A stretch of DNA of 40,671 nucleotides, from assembly GCA_903826205.1 (NCBI GenBank), contig CAIKDP010000197.1, positions 1 to 40,671 of the forward strand, read 5' to 3'. Source of the DNA: Akkermansiaceae bacterium. Its GTDB lineage: Bacteria; Verrucomicrobiota; Verrucomicrobiia; Verrucomicrobiales; Akkermansiaceae. Both the position numbers and the translations under genes were made by a program. Within the stretch, counting starts at the first letter, position 1. Every line of letters starts with the position of its first letter. The notes under the pieces were generated by a model, which worked only from the letters and a program-made list of their open reading frames with translations, had not been told where the DNA came from and did not search any database. Shown here piece after piece: positions 31,357 through 39,893 of this stretch.

Positions 31357-31971
31357 ATGAAACTCACCCCCTACACCGGCGGCTTCTGCGAAACCAACGG
31401 CTACCTCGTCGAAACCCCGGACGGCAATTTCATCGTCGATGCACCCGACGGGATCGCCGACTGGGTGGCAGCGCGCGGCGTACGCGTCGATGACGTGTTG
31501 CTGACCCATCAGCACTTCGACCATGTGCTGGATGCCGCCGCGCTCCAGGCGACCGGGGCGCGCCTGCATGCCTTGGAAGACTACTCGGATGAATTCACCT
31601 TGGAGTCCCTGACCCGCCAGTGGGGCGCGCCGGTCGAGGTTGCGCCCTATCGGATTGATAGAAAGTTGGAGCCGGATGCCGTCACCCCGTTCCACCTTTG
31701 TGGCTTGCAATTTTTGCTCTATCACATTCCAGGCCACGCGCCGGACAGTGTGGTGTTCCATCTCCCGGACCATGAGCTCGCGTTTTCCGGTGACACCCTG
31801 TTTGCGGGGTCCATCGGGCGCACCGATTTGCCGGGTGGCAGCCACCGGCAATTGCTCGACGGGATTGCGAGGCATCTGCTCACGCTGCCGCCGCAAACCC
31901 GCCTGCTGTCCGGCCACGGCCCGGTCACCACCATCGGCGAGGAAATGCAGACCAACCCCTATCTGGCGTGA
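31357..31971 (+). CDS. Metallo-beta-lactamase-fold hydrolase (glyoxalase II-like)
   Basis: A 204-residue cytoplasmic hydrolase. The metal motif is THQHFDHV (HxHxDH), followed by HIPGHAPDSVVF, FSGDTLFAGSIGRTD and LLSGHGP, the full set of zinc ligands of the superfamily. The GSIGRTDLPGG segment is typical of glyoxalase II-like thioester or sulfur-dioxygenase relatives, but the substrate cannot be fixed. Start ATG 31357 (MKLTPYTGGFCETNGYL) fits the family. Its stop overlaps the GTG of the next gene, so the pair may be cotranscribed. Confidence 0.9.
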   Translation: MKLTPYTGGFCETNGYLVETPDGNFIVDAPDGIADWVAARGVRVDDVLLTHQHFDHVLDAAALQATGARLHALEDYSDEFTLESLTRQWGAPVEVAPYRIDRKLEPDAVTPFHLCGLQFLLYHIPGHAPDSVVFHLPDHELAFSGDTLFAGSIGRTDLPGGSHRQLLDGIARHLLTLPPQTRLLSGHGPVTTIGEEMQTNPYLA

Positions 31972-34454
31972 TCGCGACCCAGCCCATGATCTTTGTCTGG
32001 GCGATTCTCGTGCTGGGCTGCGTTGGCGGGGCCATCCATGCCGGGGATGTGGCGATTGTCCACGCCGACAAGGCATCGCCACAGGAGCGGTTGGCGGCGC
32101 ACGAATTGCGCAGATATATCTATCAGCGGACCGGGGAGGTCGCCGACATCCGCCGCGACACCGGGCCGGGCGACACCCTCGCCCTCGGGGTCGATGCCGC
32201 GCTCGATGCGCAGGAGTACCGCCTGGTCACCACCGCCAACGGCCGGCGACTGGACATCACGGGCGGCTCGCCACTGGGCGTGCTGTACGGCGCGTACCGC
32301 CTGGCCGAGCATCTGGGAGTCCGTTTCTACCTGGAAGGCGACGTCATTCCGGATGCCAGGCTCGTGTGGGCCATGCCGCAATTGAACGAGCGGGCCAAGC
32401 CGCAGTTCCAGTTGCGCGGGCTGAACCCATGGGGCAGTCATCCGTTCGGATTCGACCAGTGGGGCGTGGATGACTACAAGGCGATCATCGCGCAGATGGT
32501 CAAGCTGCGCATGAACTTCATCGGCATGCATTGTTATCTAACACAGCCGTATGACGAGCCGACCGTGTGGACGGGTCCCAGCGAGGATGTGGGAAATGAC
32601 GGCACGGTGACCTCCAGTTATCCGTCGCGTTATTACAACACCCTGTGGAAGGGCATCTGGGGGCCGATCCCGCCGAAGAAGACCGGCGACTATGCATTTG
32701 GCGCAGCCCAACTCTTCGAGAACGACACATGGGGGCCGGCGTCGATGCAAGACTTCTGCCCCACACCGGCAACGGCCGGCGACCGCATCCAGCTGCACAA
32801 CCGGGTCGGCAGGCAATTCGGGGAGGTTTTCGGATTTGCCAGAATGTTAGGAATGAAGACCTGCCTCGGAACCGAGGCCCCCTTGAAAAAATTCATGCCC
32901 GCGGCAGTGAAAGCGCGGCTTAAAGCCGCGGGCCGGGATCCGCACTCGGCGGAGGGGGTCGGCCGGATCTATGAGGGGATATTCGAGCGGATCAAGCGGA
33001 CGCATCCGTTGGATTACTATTGGATCTGGACGCCGGAGGACTGGACATGGGAGAATAACAGTGCGGCCGACATGCGGGACACGGTCGAGGATGTCAACAT
33101 CGCGCTGGCAGCCCTCGGCAAGGTCAACGCGCCCTTCAAGCTCGCCACCTGCGGTTGGGTGCTGGGCCCGGCCGGTGACCGTGCGGCCTTCGATAAGACG
33201 ATACCCAAGCACATGGCCATGAGCGCGATCAGCCGCCAGTTAGGCCATGAGGCGCTGGATCCGGCTTTTGCCAGCATCGAAGGCCGGGACAAATGGGCGA
33301 TTCCATGGCTGGAGAGCGATGGCAACCACGGACTTTCAGCACTGCAACTGTTTGCGGGCCGGACCCTTTACGATGGCGCACAGGCGAAGCGCTATGGCTG
33401 CAGCGGGCTGATGGGACTGCATTGGCGGACCCGCGGTCTCGGCCCTAACGTGGCGGCACTGGCACGCGCGGGATGGGAACCGGTGCGGCAGGATGACTTC
33501 AAGGCCGATTCATCGGCCAGCCGTTCGTTGCCGGTCGGGGCGTTCTATCAAGACATGGCGCTGGCCAACTTCGGGCCGGAAGCGGCGACCGAGATTGCCA
33601 GGGTCTTTGCCGGCATCGATAGCAAGGTGCCGGTCAGCGTCGGTGACGGCTGCCCCGCCGGCGCATTGAGCCCGCTCATGGAAGACTGGGACGACGTCAA
33701 AAAGCCCTACGCCTTCGTGGCGGCCATGGAGGCGCTCCGGCCGCGCGTCACGGGCGCCGGCAACCTGGAGCGGTTTGACTACTGGCTCAACACCTTCCGC
33801 TACCATCGCCTGTTGGCCAAGGTGCGCTGCACCCTGGGCCGGTTGGAAACGGCATTCAAGCAGGCCGAGGCGGAGACTCTGCCCGCCACGCGCAAGCAGG
33901 TGGCGGCCACCGTGGCGTTGCCGATCTATCAGGAACTGGTGCGTGAGTATGGCGAATTGGCGCGCTTGTGCATGGAATCCGCAACGACTCACGGCGGCAT
34001 CGCGGCGGTGATCAATCTCATGGCCAACGAGCCGTTCTGGATCGCGGCCATTGACCGGCCCGGCGCGCGGCTGAGCGGTTTGTTAGGCGAGGCCCTGCCC
34101 GCTGACGCGCTGCCGCCAAAACACCCCGGTGGCAGCGTGCGCATGATCCTGCCCACGTTGCGCAGTGTGCTGACCAGTGGCGAGGGGCTTGCCCTCAAGG
34201 TGATCCTGCTCAATGCCGGCGACCCTCCGGGCAAAGTCACCCTGTGCTGGCGGCCATTGGGTGAGGGCCGGTATGCAAAGAAATCGCTGCATCCAGTGGC
34301 ACGCACCACCTTTGCCACGGGACTCACGGCCGATGAAATCCATGGTAGGGACATCGAGTATTACGTGACGGCCAGGACCGCCGACGGCCAGGAACTGCGG
34401 GAACCCGCCACCGCGCCGCGGATCAATCACACGGTGACCGTGATGGAGCCCTAG
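31968..34454 (+). CDS. Large secreted glycoside-hydrolase-like protein (GH20b/GH67-type N-terminal domain)
   Basis: An 828-residue protein with a signal peptide (FVWAILVLGCVGGAIHA). Residues about 25-120 match the N-terminal domain shared by alpha-glucuronidases and GH20 enzymes (AAHELRRYIYQRTGE, LGVLYGAYRLAEHLGVRFYL). A TIM-barrel-like core follows, with DYKAIIAQMVKLRMNFIGMH, DYYWIWTPEDWTWE and GLMGLHWRTRGLGPN. The acidic residues of PEDWTWE are candidate catalytic residues, but no family catalytic pair can be assigned with confidence. It probably acts on plant-like or uronic-acid-containing polymers in the periplasm. Translation may start at GTG 31968, overlapping the upstream stop (GTGA), or at ATG 31986. 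Confidence 0.75.
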   Translation: MIATQPMIFVWAILVLGCVGGAIHAGDVAIVHADKASPQERLAAHELRRYIYQRTGEVADIRRDTGPGDTLALGVDAALDAQEYRLVTTANGRRLDITGGSPLGVLYGAYRLAEHLGVRFYLEGDVIPDARLVWAMPQLNERAKPQFQLRGLNPWGSHPFGFDQWGVDDYKAIIAQMVKLRMNFIGMHCYLTQPYDEPTVWTGPSEDVGNDGTVTSSYPSRYYNTLWKGIWGPIPPKKTGDYAFGAAQLFENDTWGPASMQDFCPTPATAGDRIQLHNRVGRQFGEVFGFARMLGMKTCLGTEAPLKKFMPAAVKARLKAAGRDPHSAEGVGRIYEGIFERIKRTHPLDYYWIWTPEDWTWENNSAADMRDTVEDVNIALAALGKVNAPFKLATCGWVLGPAGDRAAFDKTIPKHMAMSAISRQLGHEALDPAFASIEGRDKWAIPWLESDGNHGLSALQLFAGRTLYDGAQAKRYGCSGLMGLHWRTRGLGPNVAALARAGWEPVRQDDFKADSSASRSLPVGAFYQDMALANFGPEAATEIARVFAGIDSKVPVSVGDGCPAGALSPLMEDWDDVKKPYAFVAAMEALRPRVTGAGNLERFDYWLNTFRYHRLLAKVRCTLGRLETAFKQAEAETLPATRKQVAATVALPIYQELVREYGELARLCMESATTHGGIAAVINLMANEPFWIAAIDRPGARLSGLLGEALPADALPPKHPGGSVRMILPTLRSVLTSGEGLALKVILLNAGDPPGKVTLCWRPLGEGRYAKKSLHPVARTTFATGLTADEIHGRDIEYYVTARTADGQELREPATAPRINHTVTVMEP

Positions 34455-34466
34455 GGCAGACTTCTG

Positions 34467-35054
34467 CTAGACGTCGCTCTGGCCGCTTTCATGCAGGATG
34501 CGCAAGCCCTCGCGCACGTAGTCGACGGCCGACCACACGGTGAAGACAGCGGCAATGATGCATGGATAGATCGGCGAGAACGGCACCACCTTGAGCATGA
34601 TCCAGCCGATGGCAACCATCTGCGCCACCGTGCAAACCTTGCCGCTCCATTGCGGCGCGATGCGCACCTTGTGGCCGGTGAAATGCAGCACGTTGATGCC
34701 GCCTAGAATGATGCAATCGCGCACGATGACCAGCGCGGTGAACCACAACGGCAGATGCCAATTGTCCGGACCCCAATCCACCGCGGTGAGGGTGATGATG
34801 GCGGTGAGCAGCAGGGATTTGTCGGCGATGGGATCGATGATCGCGCCAAACTGTGAGCGCTGGTTGAAGCGGCGGGCGATCCAGCCATCGAGCCCGTCGC
34901 TGGCCGCGGCCGTCACAAACACCGCCAGCGCCGACCAGCGCAGCCATTCGAGCGGCGCCTTCTCATTCACACTATGACCATAGTAAATCGCCAGCACGGC
35001 AAACACCGGCACCAGCAGCAACCGCGACAAGGTGATCTTGCTTGCGAATGTCAT
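34467..35054 (-). CDS. pgsA: CDP-alcohol phosphatidyltransferase (PgsA-like)
   Basis: A 195-residue inner-membrane enzyme of phospholipid synthesis. The CDP-alcohol signature D-x2-DG-x2-AR-x8-G-x3-D-x3-D is intact in SDGLDGWIARRF and FGAIIDPIADK. Several membrane helices follow. The most common member is phosphatidylglycerophosphate synthase (CDP-diacylglycerol plus glycerol-3-phosphate to PGP and CMP), but other head groups cannot be excluded. Start ATG 35054 (MTFASKITLSR) matches family N-termini; an upstream in-frame start at 35072 adds MCLHGF. It converges with the GH-like gene, leaving 12 bases. Confidence 0.85.
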   Translation of the reverse strand: MTFASKITLSRLLLVPVFAVLAIYYGHSVNEKAPLEWLRWSALAVFVTAAASDGLDGWIARRFNQRSQFGAIIDPIADKSLLLTAIITLTAVDWGPDNWHLPLWFTALVIVRDCIILGGINVLHFTGHKVRIAPQWSGKVCTVAQMVAIGWIMLKVVPFSPIYPCIIAAVFTVWSAVDYVREGLRILHESGQSDV

Positions 35055-35092
35055 GAACCCATGCAAGCACAATATCCAGCAGGTGGGAAACT

Positions 35093-35120
35093 AAAAAAAC
35101 GCCCCCCGCGGCGCAGGGCG
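35093..35120 (-). terminator. Intrinsic terminator on the minus strand ahead of pgsA
   Basis: Read on the minus strand: CGCCC (35120-35116), a GC-rich loop, GGGCG (35104-35100), then seven T (35099-35093). It would stop a minus-strand transcript arriving from the palindrome block or from the SMP-30 gene, insulating pgsA, whose start is 39 bases beyond. Confidence 0.55.
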
Positions 35121-35192
35121 ATTGGCTTATGCCGCCTCTATTCAACGAAGCACAATGATTTTTGCGCTTTTCCTAAACATGGGTGCTGAGTT

Positions 35193-35383
35193 TGTCATGT
35201 GACCCGGGTTATGGACCCGGGTCACATGACAGGAATCCTCCCTCACAACAGAGGGTCATCCTGATGTCCGATCGGACATCAGGATGTCCTAACAGCTCAG
35301 GCCTGGTGCTGAGGCGGCTTCGAAATGAGGCGCGCACGGCGAACGCGACAAATTCGCTGACGATCGTCACAGAATTTGTCGCG
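35193..35383. repeat. Palindrome block: five hairpins in series
   Basis: (a) 35193-35231: 17-bp perfect arms (TGTCATGTGACCCGGGT and inverse) with loop TATGG. (b) 35240-35255: CCCTC/GAGGG. (c) 35257-35286: a perfect 30-base palindrome centred on CCGATCGG, which also reads as two facing hairpins (ATGTCC and GGACAT). (d) 35296-35313: CTCAG/CTGAG. (e) 35344-35383: arms CGCGACAAATTC / GAATTTGTCGCG (12 bp), with the inner palindrome TGACGATCGTCA at 35358-35369. No gene is seen in 35055-35511; with the terminator at 35093 this is the whole content of the spacer. Confidence 0.9.
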
Positions 35384-35511
35384 ATCCATCTTTCAGCGCG
35401 AGATTATCCTGCTAAATGTTTTGCATTAGTGGATTATAGCCGGTGAACAATGCGGCCCGCGTCGGCGTGCAGCGCGGCGAGGACGCAAGGAAATACGCCA
35501 TGCGCATGCCA

Positions 35512-36381
35512 TCACGGCACCTTGACGCCGGGGACGGCGAGGCGGACGCGATAGAGGCCGGTGCGGCAGGTCATGTAGAGCGCTTTCCAATCGTTGTCGC
35601 CGAAGGCGCAGTTGGCGGGCTGTTCGGCCATGCTGAAGGTACCGAGATGTTTGCCGGTGGCATCGAACACCATCACGCCCGGCCCGCTGGTGCAATACAC
35701 GTTGCCCGCGGAATCCACTTTCATGCCGTCGGGACCGGGCACCTTGGCGAAGACGCGGCCGTTGGCGAGCGAGCCGTCGGCGGCGACATCAAAGGCGCGG
35801 ATGTGACCGCCCTCGGTGTCGTTGACATAGAGGATCTTTTCGTCAGGCGCGAACGCCAGTCCGTTGGGCTTGATGAAATCCTTGGCGAGCAAGGTCAGCG
35901 ACTTGCCATCGGGGGAAATCCGATAGACCCCTTGGAAATCCAATTCCCGCTCTTCGGGTTTCACACCGTAGGGCGGGTCGGTGAAATAGGTCGCACCGTC
36001 ATTTCTAACAACACAGTCATTCGGGCTGTTGAGGCGCTTGTTGTCGTAACGCTCGGCGAGCACGGTGAGGGTGCCGTCGGTCTCGGTGCGGGTGACGCGG
36101 CGCGTGCCGTGCTCACAGGCGATGAGGCGGCCTTGTTTGTCGAGGGTCAGGCCGTTGGAGTTGTTGCTGGGAGTACGGAAGGTGACAAACTTGCCGTCCT
36201 TGAAACTCACAATCCGGTTGGCGGGGATGTCGCTGAAGAGGAGTTGGTTTTGGGCGGCGACCCACAGCGGCCCTTCGGTGAATTTGAAATCGCCGCCGAG
36301 CTTTTCGACCGGCGCGGTGAAGTCCAGTGCGAGGGCGGTGTTTATCATGGCGAGGCAGGCGTAGGATAGTTGGATTTTCAT
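35512..36381 (-). CDS. Secreted SMP-30/gluconolactonase-family hydrolase
   Basis: A 289-residue protein with a signal peptide (QLSYACLAMINTALA). It has the six-bladed SMP-30/gluconolactonase pattern: FTEGPLWVAAQNQLLFSDI with the metal Glu, NSNGLTLDKQGRLIACEHG, LNSPNDCVVRNDGATYFTDP with the metal Asn, and KPNGLAFAPDEKILYVNDTE with the metal Asp. The family hydrolyses sugar lactones such as gluconolactone using a divalent metal. A periplasmic lactonase role in sugar oxidation is likely. Start ATG 36381 has GGAAG upstream and precedes the signal peptide; the frame is open to 36444. Confidence 0.9.
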   Translation of the reverse strand: MKIQLSYACLAMINTALALDFTAPVEKLGGDFKFTEGPLWVAAQNQLLFSDIPANRIVSFKDGKFVTFRTPSNNSNGLTLDKQGRLIACEHGTRRVTRTETDGTLTVLAERYDNKRLNSPNDCVVRNDGATYFTDPPYGVKPEERELDFQGVYRISPDGKSLTLLAKDFIKPNGLAFAPDEKILYVNDTEGGHIRAFDVAADGSLANGRVFAKVPGPDGMKVDSAGNVYCTSGPGVMVFDATGKHLGTFSMAEQPANCAFGDNDWKALYMTCRTGLYRVRLAVPGVKVP

Positions 36382-36416
36382 GGGTGGCTTCCGTTCTTTT
36401 CGGTGTGAATTAAAAT

Positions 36417-36475
36417 AAGGAGGAGGGACATTCCTGTCCCTCACAAATCTGGCAATGGTGGACAGGAATGTCCAT
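36417..36475. repeat. Facing pair of GGACATTCCTGTCC palindromes (REPIN-type)
   Basis: AAGGAG (36417-36422) leads directly into stem GAGGGACA (36423-36430), loop TTCC and stem TGTCCCTC (36435-36442), a perfect 8-bp hairpin. The 14-base core (36426-36439) recurs as its exact inverse at 36460-36473. It is upstream of the SMP-30 gene. It shares the AAGGAG foot with the 7.2-kb array but has a different stem and a TTCC loop. Confidence 0.75.
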
Positions 36476-36477
36476 CA

Positions 36478-36859
36478 TCATTGGCAGGATAACACCAAGC
36501 GAAAGCCCATGATCAGCGCGAGCTGATGGTGGTGGCTGCGAACAAGAAGTCGGTGTTGGGGACCTCGGGCATGGGGATGGCCCGCGAATAGAGGCATCGA
36601 AGGCGATGGTGGTCCGCTAGGCCCGGTCTGAAACCGCCTGCTCGATGGAATATTGGCCCTGACCACGCGACTCCTTCCCTTGCCCTAGCGGTCCGCCCGC
36701 GCGCTCTCTTTGCGGGCCCTGCGGATTCGGTTGGCCTTGTGCCGCGGACTGGCTGTCGGCCTCGGGTGCCTGTGTGTCCTCGCGCGGGGGCGGACGTTGG
36801 CCGTTGCGCGGGGGATTGCCGTCTTGTGCGCTTAGTATGCGGCACGAACCAAGCCCCAC
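36478..36859 (-). pseudogene. Decayed gene for a secreted or lipoprotein-like product
   Basis: The minus frame from a GTG at 36859 encodes MGLGSCRILSAQDG, a lipobox-like LGSC, then a Pro/Gly/Gln/Arg-rich stretch and QYSIEQAVSDRA before a stop at about 36617. Beyond that stop the same frame continues RTTIAFDAS, which looks like the continuation of a conserved domain (YSIEQA.SDRA..TTIAFDA). Frame B has a TGA just upstream of the GTG, and the signal peptide before the lipobox is missing. I read this as a gene broken by an in-frame nonsense codon and an eroded N-terminus. The family memory is loose, so the call is tentative. Confidence 0.45.
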
Positions 36860-36880
36860 GATTGCTGCAGGGCCACCTGT

Positions 36881-37477
36881 TCAACCCTGGCTCTTGTCGA
36901 TGCGGATCAAGACTTCATTGCGGCGCATGAACAGAGGCGTCCACGGTGGATCATAGTAGGCAAAGAACGGCTCACCTTTTGCGACGAGCTTTTGTTCGGC
37001 GAGCCAAGCCATGAGTTGCGTGATGGCGGCTTGCTCATTGGCCGTCGTGCGACCGCCACCGAAGCGCCACACCGCCATGCGCGCGGCGCCGATTTCACCC
37101 AGGACCACGCCGTCACCGACCGGCTTCGGCACGCCCTTCTCGACCGCTTTTTTCGGCATGATAAAACTCATCGTTCGCGGGTTCTTGGTGGTGTCAATCA
37201 ACACCGGCGCGGTCATCGCGATCTTCTGCGCGCCGTCATTGCCGCCGCTGATGAAGCGGAACAACTTCATGAAGCTGCCATTCATGTCAGCGCCGCCCAG
37301 CGGCGTGGTGGCCACGGTGAGCGCCGGGTAATCGCGGATTTCAAACTTCCCGTCGGCCCGCACGACCTTGTAATCCGGCGTTTCGGTCGCCGCACGGGAA
37401 TTGCTGACAAACAGGAAAGCGATGAGGGTCACCGGCAGGGCGACGAGAAATACGAGGGCTATCGGGGGGCGTTGCAT
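36881..37477 (-). CDS. SOUL-family haem-binding protein
   Basis: A 198-residue protein with one N-terminal hydrophobic segment (IALVFLVALPVTLIAFLFV), a signal or anchor. The body is a SOUL/HBP domain: YKVVRADGKFEIRDYPALTV, FMKLFRFISGGNDGAQKIAM, TAPVLIDTT, MSFIMPKK and a C-terminal FFAYYDPPWTPLFMRRNEV. Family members bind haem or tetrapyrroles. Start ATG 37477 (MQRPPIALV) is chosen at the hydrophobic segment; the frame is open to 37618. It lies upstream of the decayed gene on the same strand. Confidence 0.9.
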   Translation of the reverse strand: MQRPPIALVFLVALPVTLIAFLFVSNSRAATETPDYKVVRADGKFEIRDYPALTVATTPLGGADMNGSFMKLFRFISGGNDGAQKIAMTAPVLIDTTKNPRTMSFIMPKKAVEKGVPKPVGDGVVLGEIGAARMAVWRFGGGRTTANEQAAITQLMAWLAEQKLVAKGEPFFAYYDPPWTPLFMRRNEVLIRIDKSQG

Positions 37478-37750
37478 CGGGTGGACGGGAGCGGTGGCGG
37501 GGTGAACCAAACCACCTGCACTCAACAACCTAGCGAGATTGGCGGAAATGCAAGGCGGAAAATCCCACGCATGCCCTGTCATTTTCGAATTGTGGCGGCC
37601 GCGGCCCGCGACGGTCACAAGCTGTGGTCAACCGCGTATTTTGATTGTTTTGATTATTTGTCTGTGGAAAGATCCCTTGTTGCCGCCCGTATCCGCCATG
37701 CATCCCGCATATCCCCCAGTCCCGCGTCGACGGCACAACAACCCGAAATC

Positions 37751-38434
37751 ATGAATCGAACCATCATCAGCGCCGTTCTAACAACAATATTCCTGTTTTC
37801 CACAGTTGCGTGTGAGGCGGCAGGCAAGAGCACTCTGGTCGCCAATCTGGAATCAGGCAAGCCACAGACCGTGGTGACGTATGGAACGAGCCTGACGGAT
37901 GGCGCGCCCTGGGTGGGCGAGGTGCAGGTGGCGCTCGAGCGCAGCTATCCGGGCAAGGCCAAACTCATCAACAGCGCCAAGAGCGGCATGTGGTCGAAGT
38001 GGGGGGCGGAGAATCTTGACCAGCGCGTGATCGCGAACAAGCCGGACACGGTGATCATCGAGTTTTCGATCAATGACGCGTATCTGCAATACAAGACATC
38101 GGTCCAGCAGGCGCGCGGCTATTACGAGGACATGATCAAGCGGCTGCTTAAAGCCAACTCCCGCTGTGAAATCATTCTCATGGTGATGAATCCGCCGATC
38201 GGTGGCAATTTGGAGCAGCGGCCCAAGATCAAGGACTATAACCAGATGGTCCGCGATATCGCCAGAAACCACCGGCTCATGCTCATCGATCATTACCCGA
38301 ATTGGGAAAAGATCCTCAAGGACGATCCGGCCCTGTTCAACAAGTATATTCCCGATGGCATCCATCCGGCCGCCGAAGGCTGCAAGATGGTGATAGCCCC
38401 GGAAGTCCTCCGCGCCTTGGGAGTCAAAAGCTGA
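37751..38434 (+). CDS. Secreted SGNH/GDSL-type hydrolase
   Basis: A 227-residue exported esterase-like protein (signal IISAVLTTIFLFSTVACEA). SGNH blocks are visible: block I YGTSLTDG with the Ser nucleophile, a Gly-containing block near NSAKSGMW, block III EFSINDAY with Asn, and block V DGIHPAAEG with the Asp and His of the triad. The family deacetylates or de-esterifies sugars and polysaccharides. ATG 37751 directly precedes the signal peptide. Tandem TTTTGATT copies lie about 100 bases upstream in an AT-rich leader; no clear promoter was assigned. It converges with the Lcl gene, six bases between stops. Confidence 0.87.
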   Translation: MNRTIISAVLTTIFLFSTVACEAAGKSTLVANLESGKPQTVVTYGTSLTDGAPWVGEVQVALERSYPGKAKLINSAKSGMWSKWGAENLDQRVIANKPDTVIIEFSINDAYLQYKTSVQQARGYYEDMIKRLLKANSRCEIILMVMNPPIGGNLEQRPKIKDYNQMVRDIARNHRLMLIDHYPNWEKILKDDPALFNKYIPDGIHPAAEGCKMVIAPEVLRALGVKS

Positions 38435-38440
38435 TGAATG

Positions 38441-39808
38441 TTAGATTTTAGGAGTCGCTGGCGTTGCGGTGCGGACGCAGCGGACAAAGTTAGTGGAGCG
38501 GATGACATCGCCCTGCGGGCCGCGGCCGTGCGGGAACTGCGCGGGATCCCCCGCCTTCGGATCGCTGCGTTGCGAACCGGCACCGTGCACGTCAGTGAAG
38601 TGATAGTCGCCACCACCCGCGCCTGAAGGCATTGCACCCGGTGGGCCAAGGGGTGGCCCGCCAGGCGGTCTGCCAGCGCCCGGTCCACGTCGACCGGGTG
38701 GACCGCCGGCCATGGCACTGGCCGACATCCAGCCAGCGGCGCGGCCGAAGGCGACGTACATTGCCGCCGCGCCGCCTTGGAATCCGGCATGGGTCGTTGC
38801 CGACCAGTAGCACGGCCAGTCGGGTTTGCCGCCTTCGTTAGTGAAGGAGGTGCATTTGAAGACCGGATCGATCGCCGGCGATTGGGTGGTGTCCGGCGCA
38901 CGCGTGTAATCCACGATGCTCTGCAATTCCTTCACACTCGGCAGGCGCCAGTCGGCGTGACCGCGGAATTTTCCGCTATTCTGTTTCAGCACCCATGCCA
39001 ATGCATCCTGCCAGTTCATGCCTTTGCCGCTGTCGTCCTTGGACCACATCAGGCCGGTGGCGCGGTCGGTGACGGTGCCGTCGTTGTTGTCATGGAAATC
39101 ATTCCTGCCGTAACCGGGGTTGCCGCGCACGCATTGGACGAAAAAGGTTTTCTCGATGCCGCCGCCGGGCATTTGGAGGTCGTAGCCCTTGATCCGGCCG
39201 TCGGCGAAATTGACGCCGAAGAGCTTGTCGAACCCGCGCGCTCCCTTCCCAACATATTTGGTGGCCGACGCGTATTGGGAATCGATGACGCGTTCGCCGG
39301 TGCGCGTGTCCCCATAGGCAAACTTGAAAAATCGGGTGTCGATGAAGGGTGTTAGAGCAGAGGTGTCGGTGGCGACGGGTCCGCTCGGATCGGTGCCGCC
39401 GGCGTTGAAGAGCGAATACAGTTCCTTGATCGAGGGCAGCCGCCAGTCGTCGAAGCCGCCGAACTTGGCGGCATTGAGCTTGGCCGGAAGCGCCTTGGCA
39501 CCGGTCAAGGTGAGCTTGTCGCCGCGGTTGAGCACACCGTTGCCATCGGTGTCCGGGCTGCGTTGCCAGGTCAGGCCGGTGACGGTGTCGTGGACGGTTA
39601 GACTGTCGGCGGCAAGCGTGTATCCCGCCGGGTGGGCATGGAACTGGGCATCCTGGCCATAGAACGGCTGGCCCGGCGGCGGCGGGGCGATCGGCTTGAA
39701 GTTGTCGTAACACTGCGTCTGACCGGTATCGACAACCGTGAAGGGCAGGGCGGCGTGCAGGGAGGTGGCAGCCAGGGCAACTGCGAGGGCTGGTATGTTA
39801 GATATCAT
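38441..39808 (-). CDS. Secreted protein with two Lcl C-terminal (DUF1566) domains
   Basis: A 455-residue protein with a signal peptide (ISNIPALAVALAATSLHA). Two DUF1566/Lcl-type domains are visible: DTVTGLTWQRSPDTDGNG with DDWRLPSIKELYSLF (about 60-155), and DRATGLMWSKDDSGKGMNW with ADWRLPSVKELQSIVDYTR (about 235-330). A Pro/Gly-rich insert (GPPGRRGPGAGRPPGGPP) precedes the last block, which ends TNFVRCVR. The fold is related to C-type-lectin/FGE-like structures; in Legionella, Lcl binds glycosaminoglycans. Surface adhesion is inferred. Start ATG 39808 has AAAGAAG upstream; the frame is open further to 39988 but overlaps vapC. Confidence 0.85.
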   Translation of the reverse strand: MISNIPALAVALAATSLHAALPFTVVDTGQTQCYDNFKPIAPPPPGQPFYGQDAQFHAHPAGYTLAADSLTVHDTVTGLTWQRSPDTDGNGVLNRGDKLTLTGAKALPAKLNAAKFGGFDDWRLPSIKELYSLFNAGGTDPSGPVATDTSALTPFIDTRFFKFAYGDTRTGERVIDSQYASATKYVGKGARGFDKLFGVNFADGRIKGYDLQMPGGGIEKTFFVQCVRGNPGYGRNDFHDNNDGTVTDRATGLMWSKDDSGKGMNWQDALAWVLKQNSGKFRGHADWRLPSVKELQSIVDYTRAPDTTQSPAIDPVFKCTSFTNEGGKPDWPCYWSATTHAGFQGGAAAMYVAFGRAAGWMSASAMAGGPPGRRGPGAGRPPGGPPLGPPGAMPSGAGGGDYHFTDVHGAGSQRSDPKAGDPAQFPHGRGPQGDVIRSTNFVRCVRTATPATPKI

Positions 39809-39893
39809 TGTTTCTTCTTTCCCATGATGAAAAGAGTTTTCGGGGGGTGGCGAGTGTGGTGCATGCGTGAAACTCACCCCAATGGAGGCCAGC

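Noticed and set aside
35193-35383. Integron attC sites
   Set aside because: No R-box/L-box core sites or integrase gene; the palindromes are too perfect and differ in sequence.
35443-36369. 308-codon frame opposite the SMP-30 gene
   Set aside because: Shadow frame of a gene with clear metal-site motifs.
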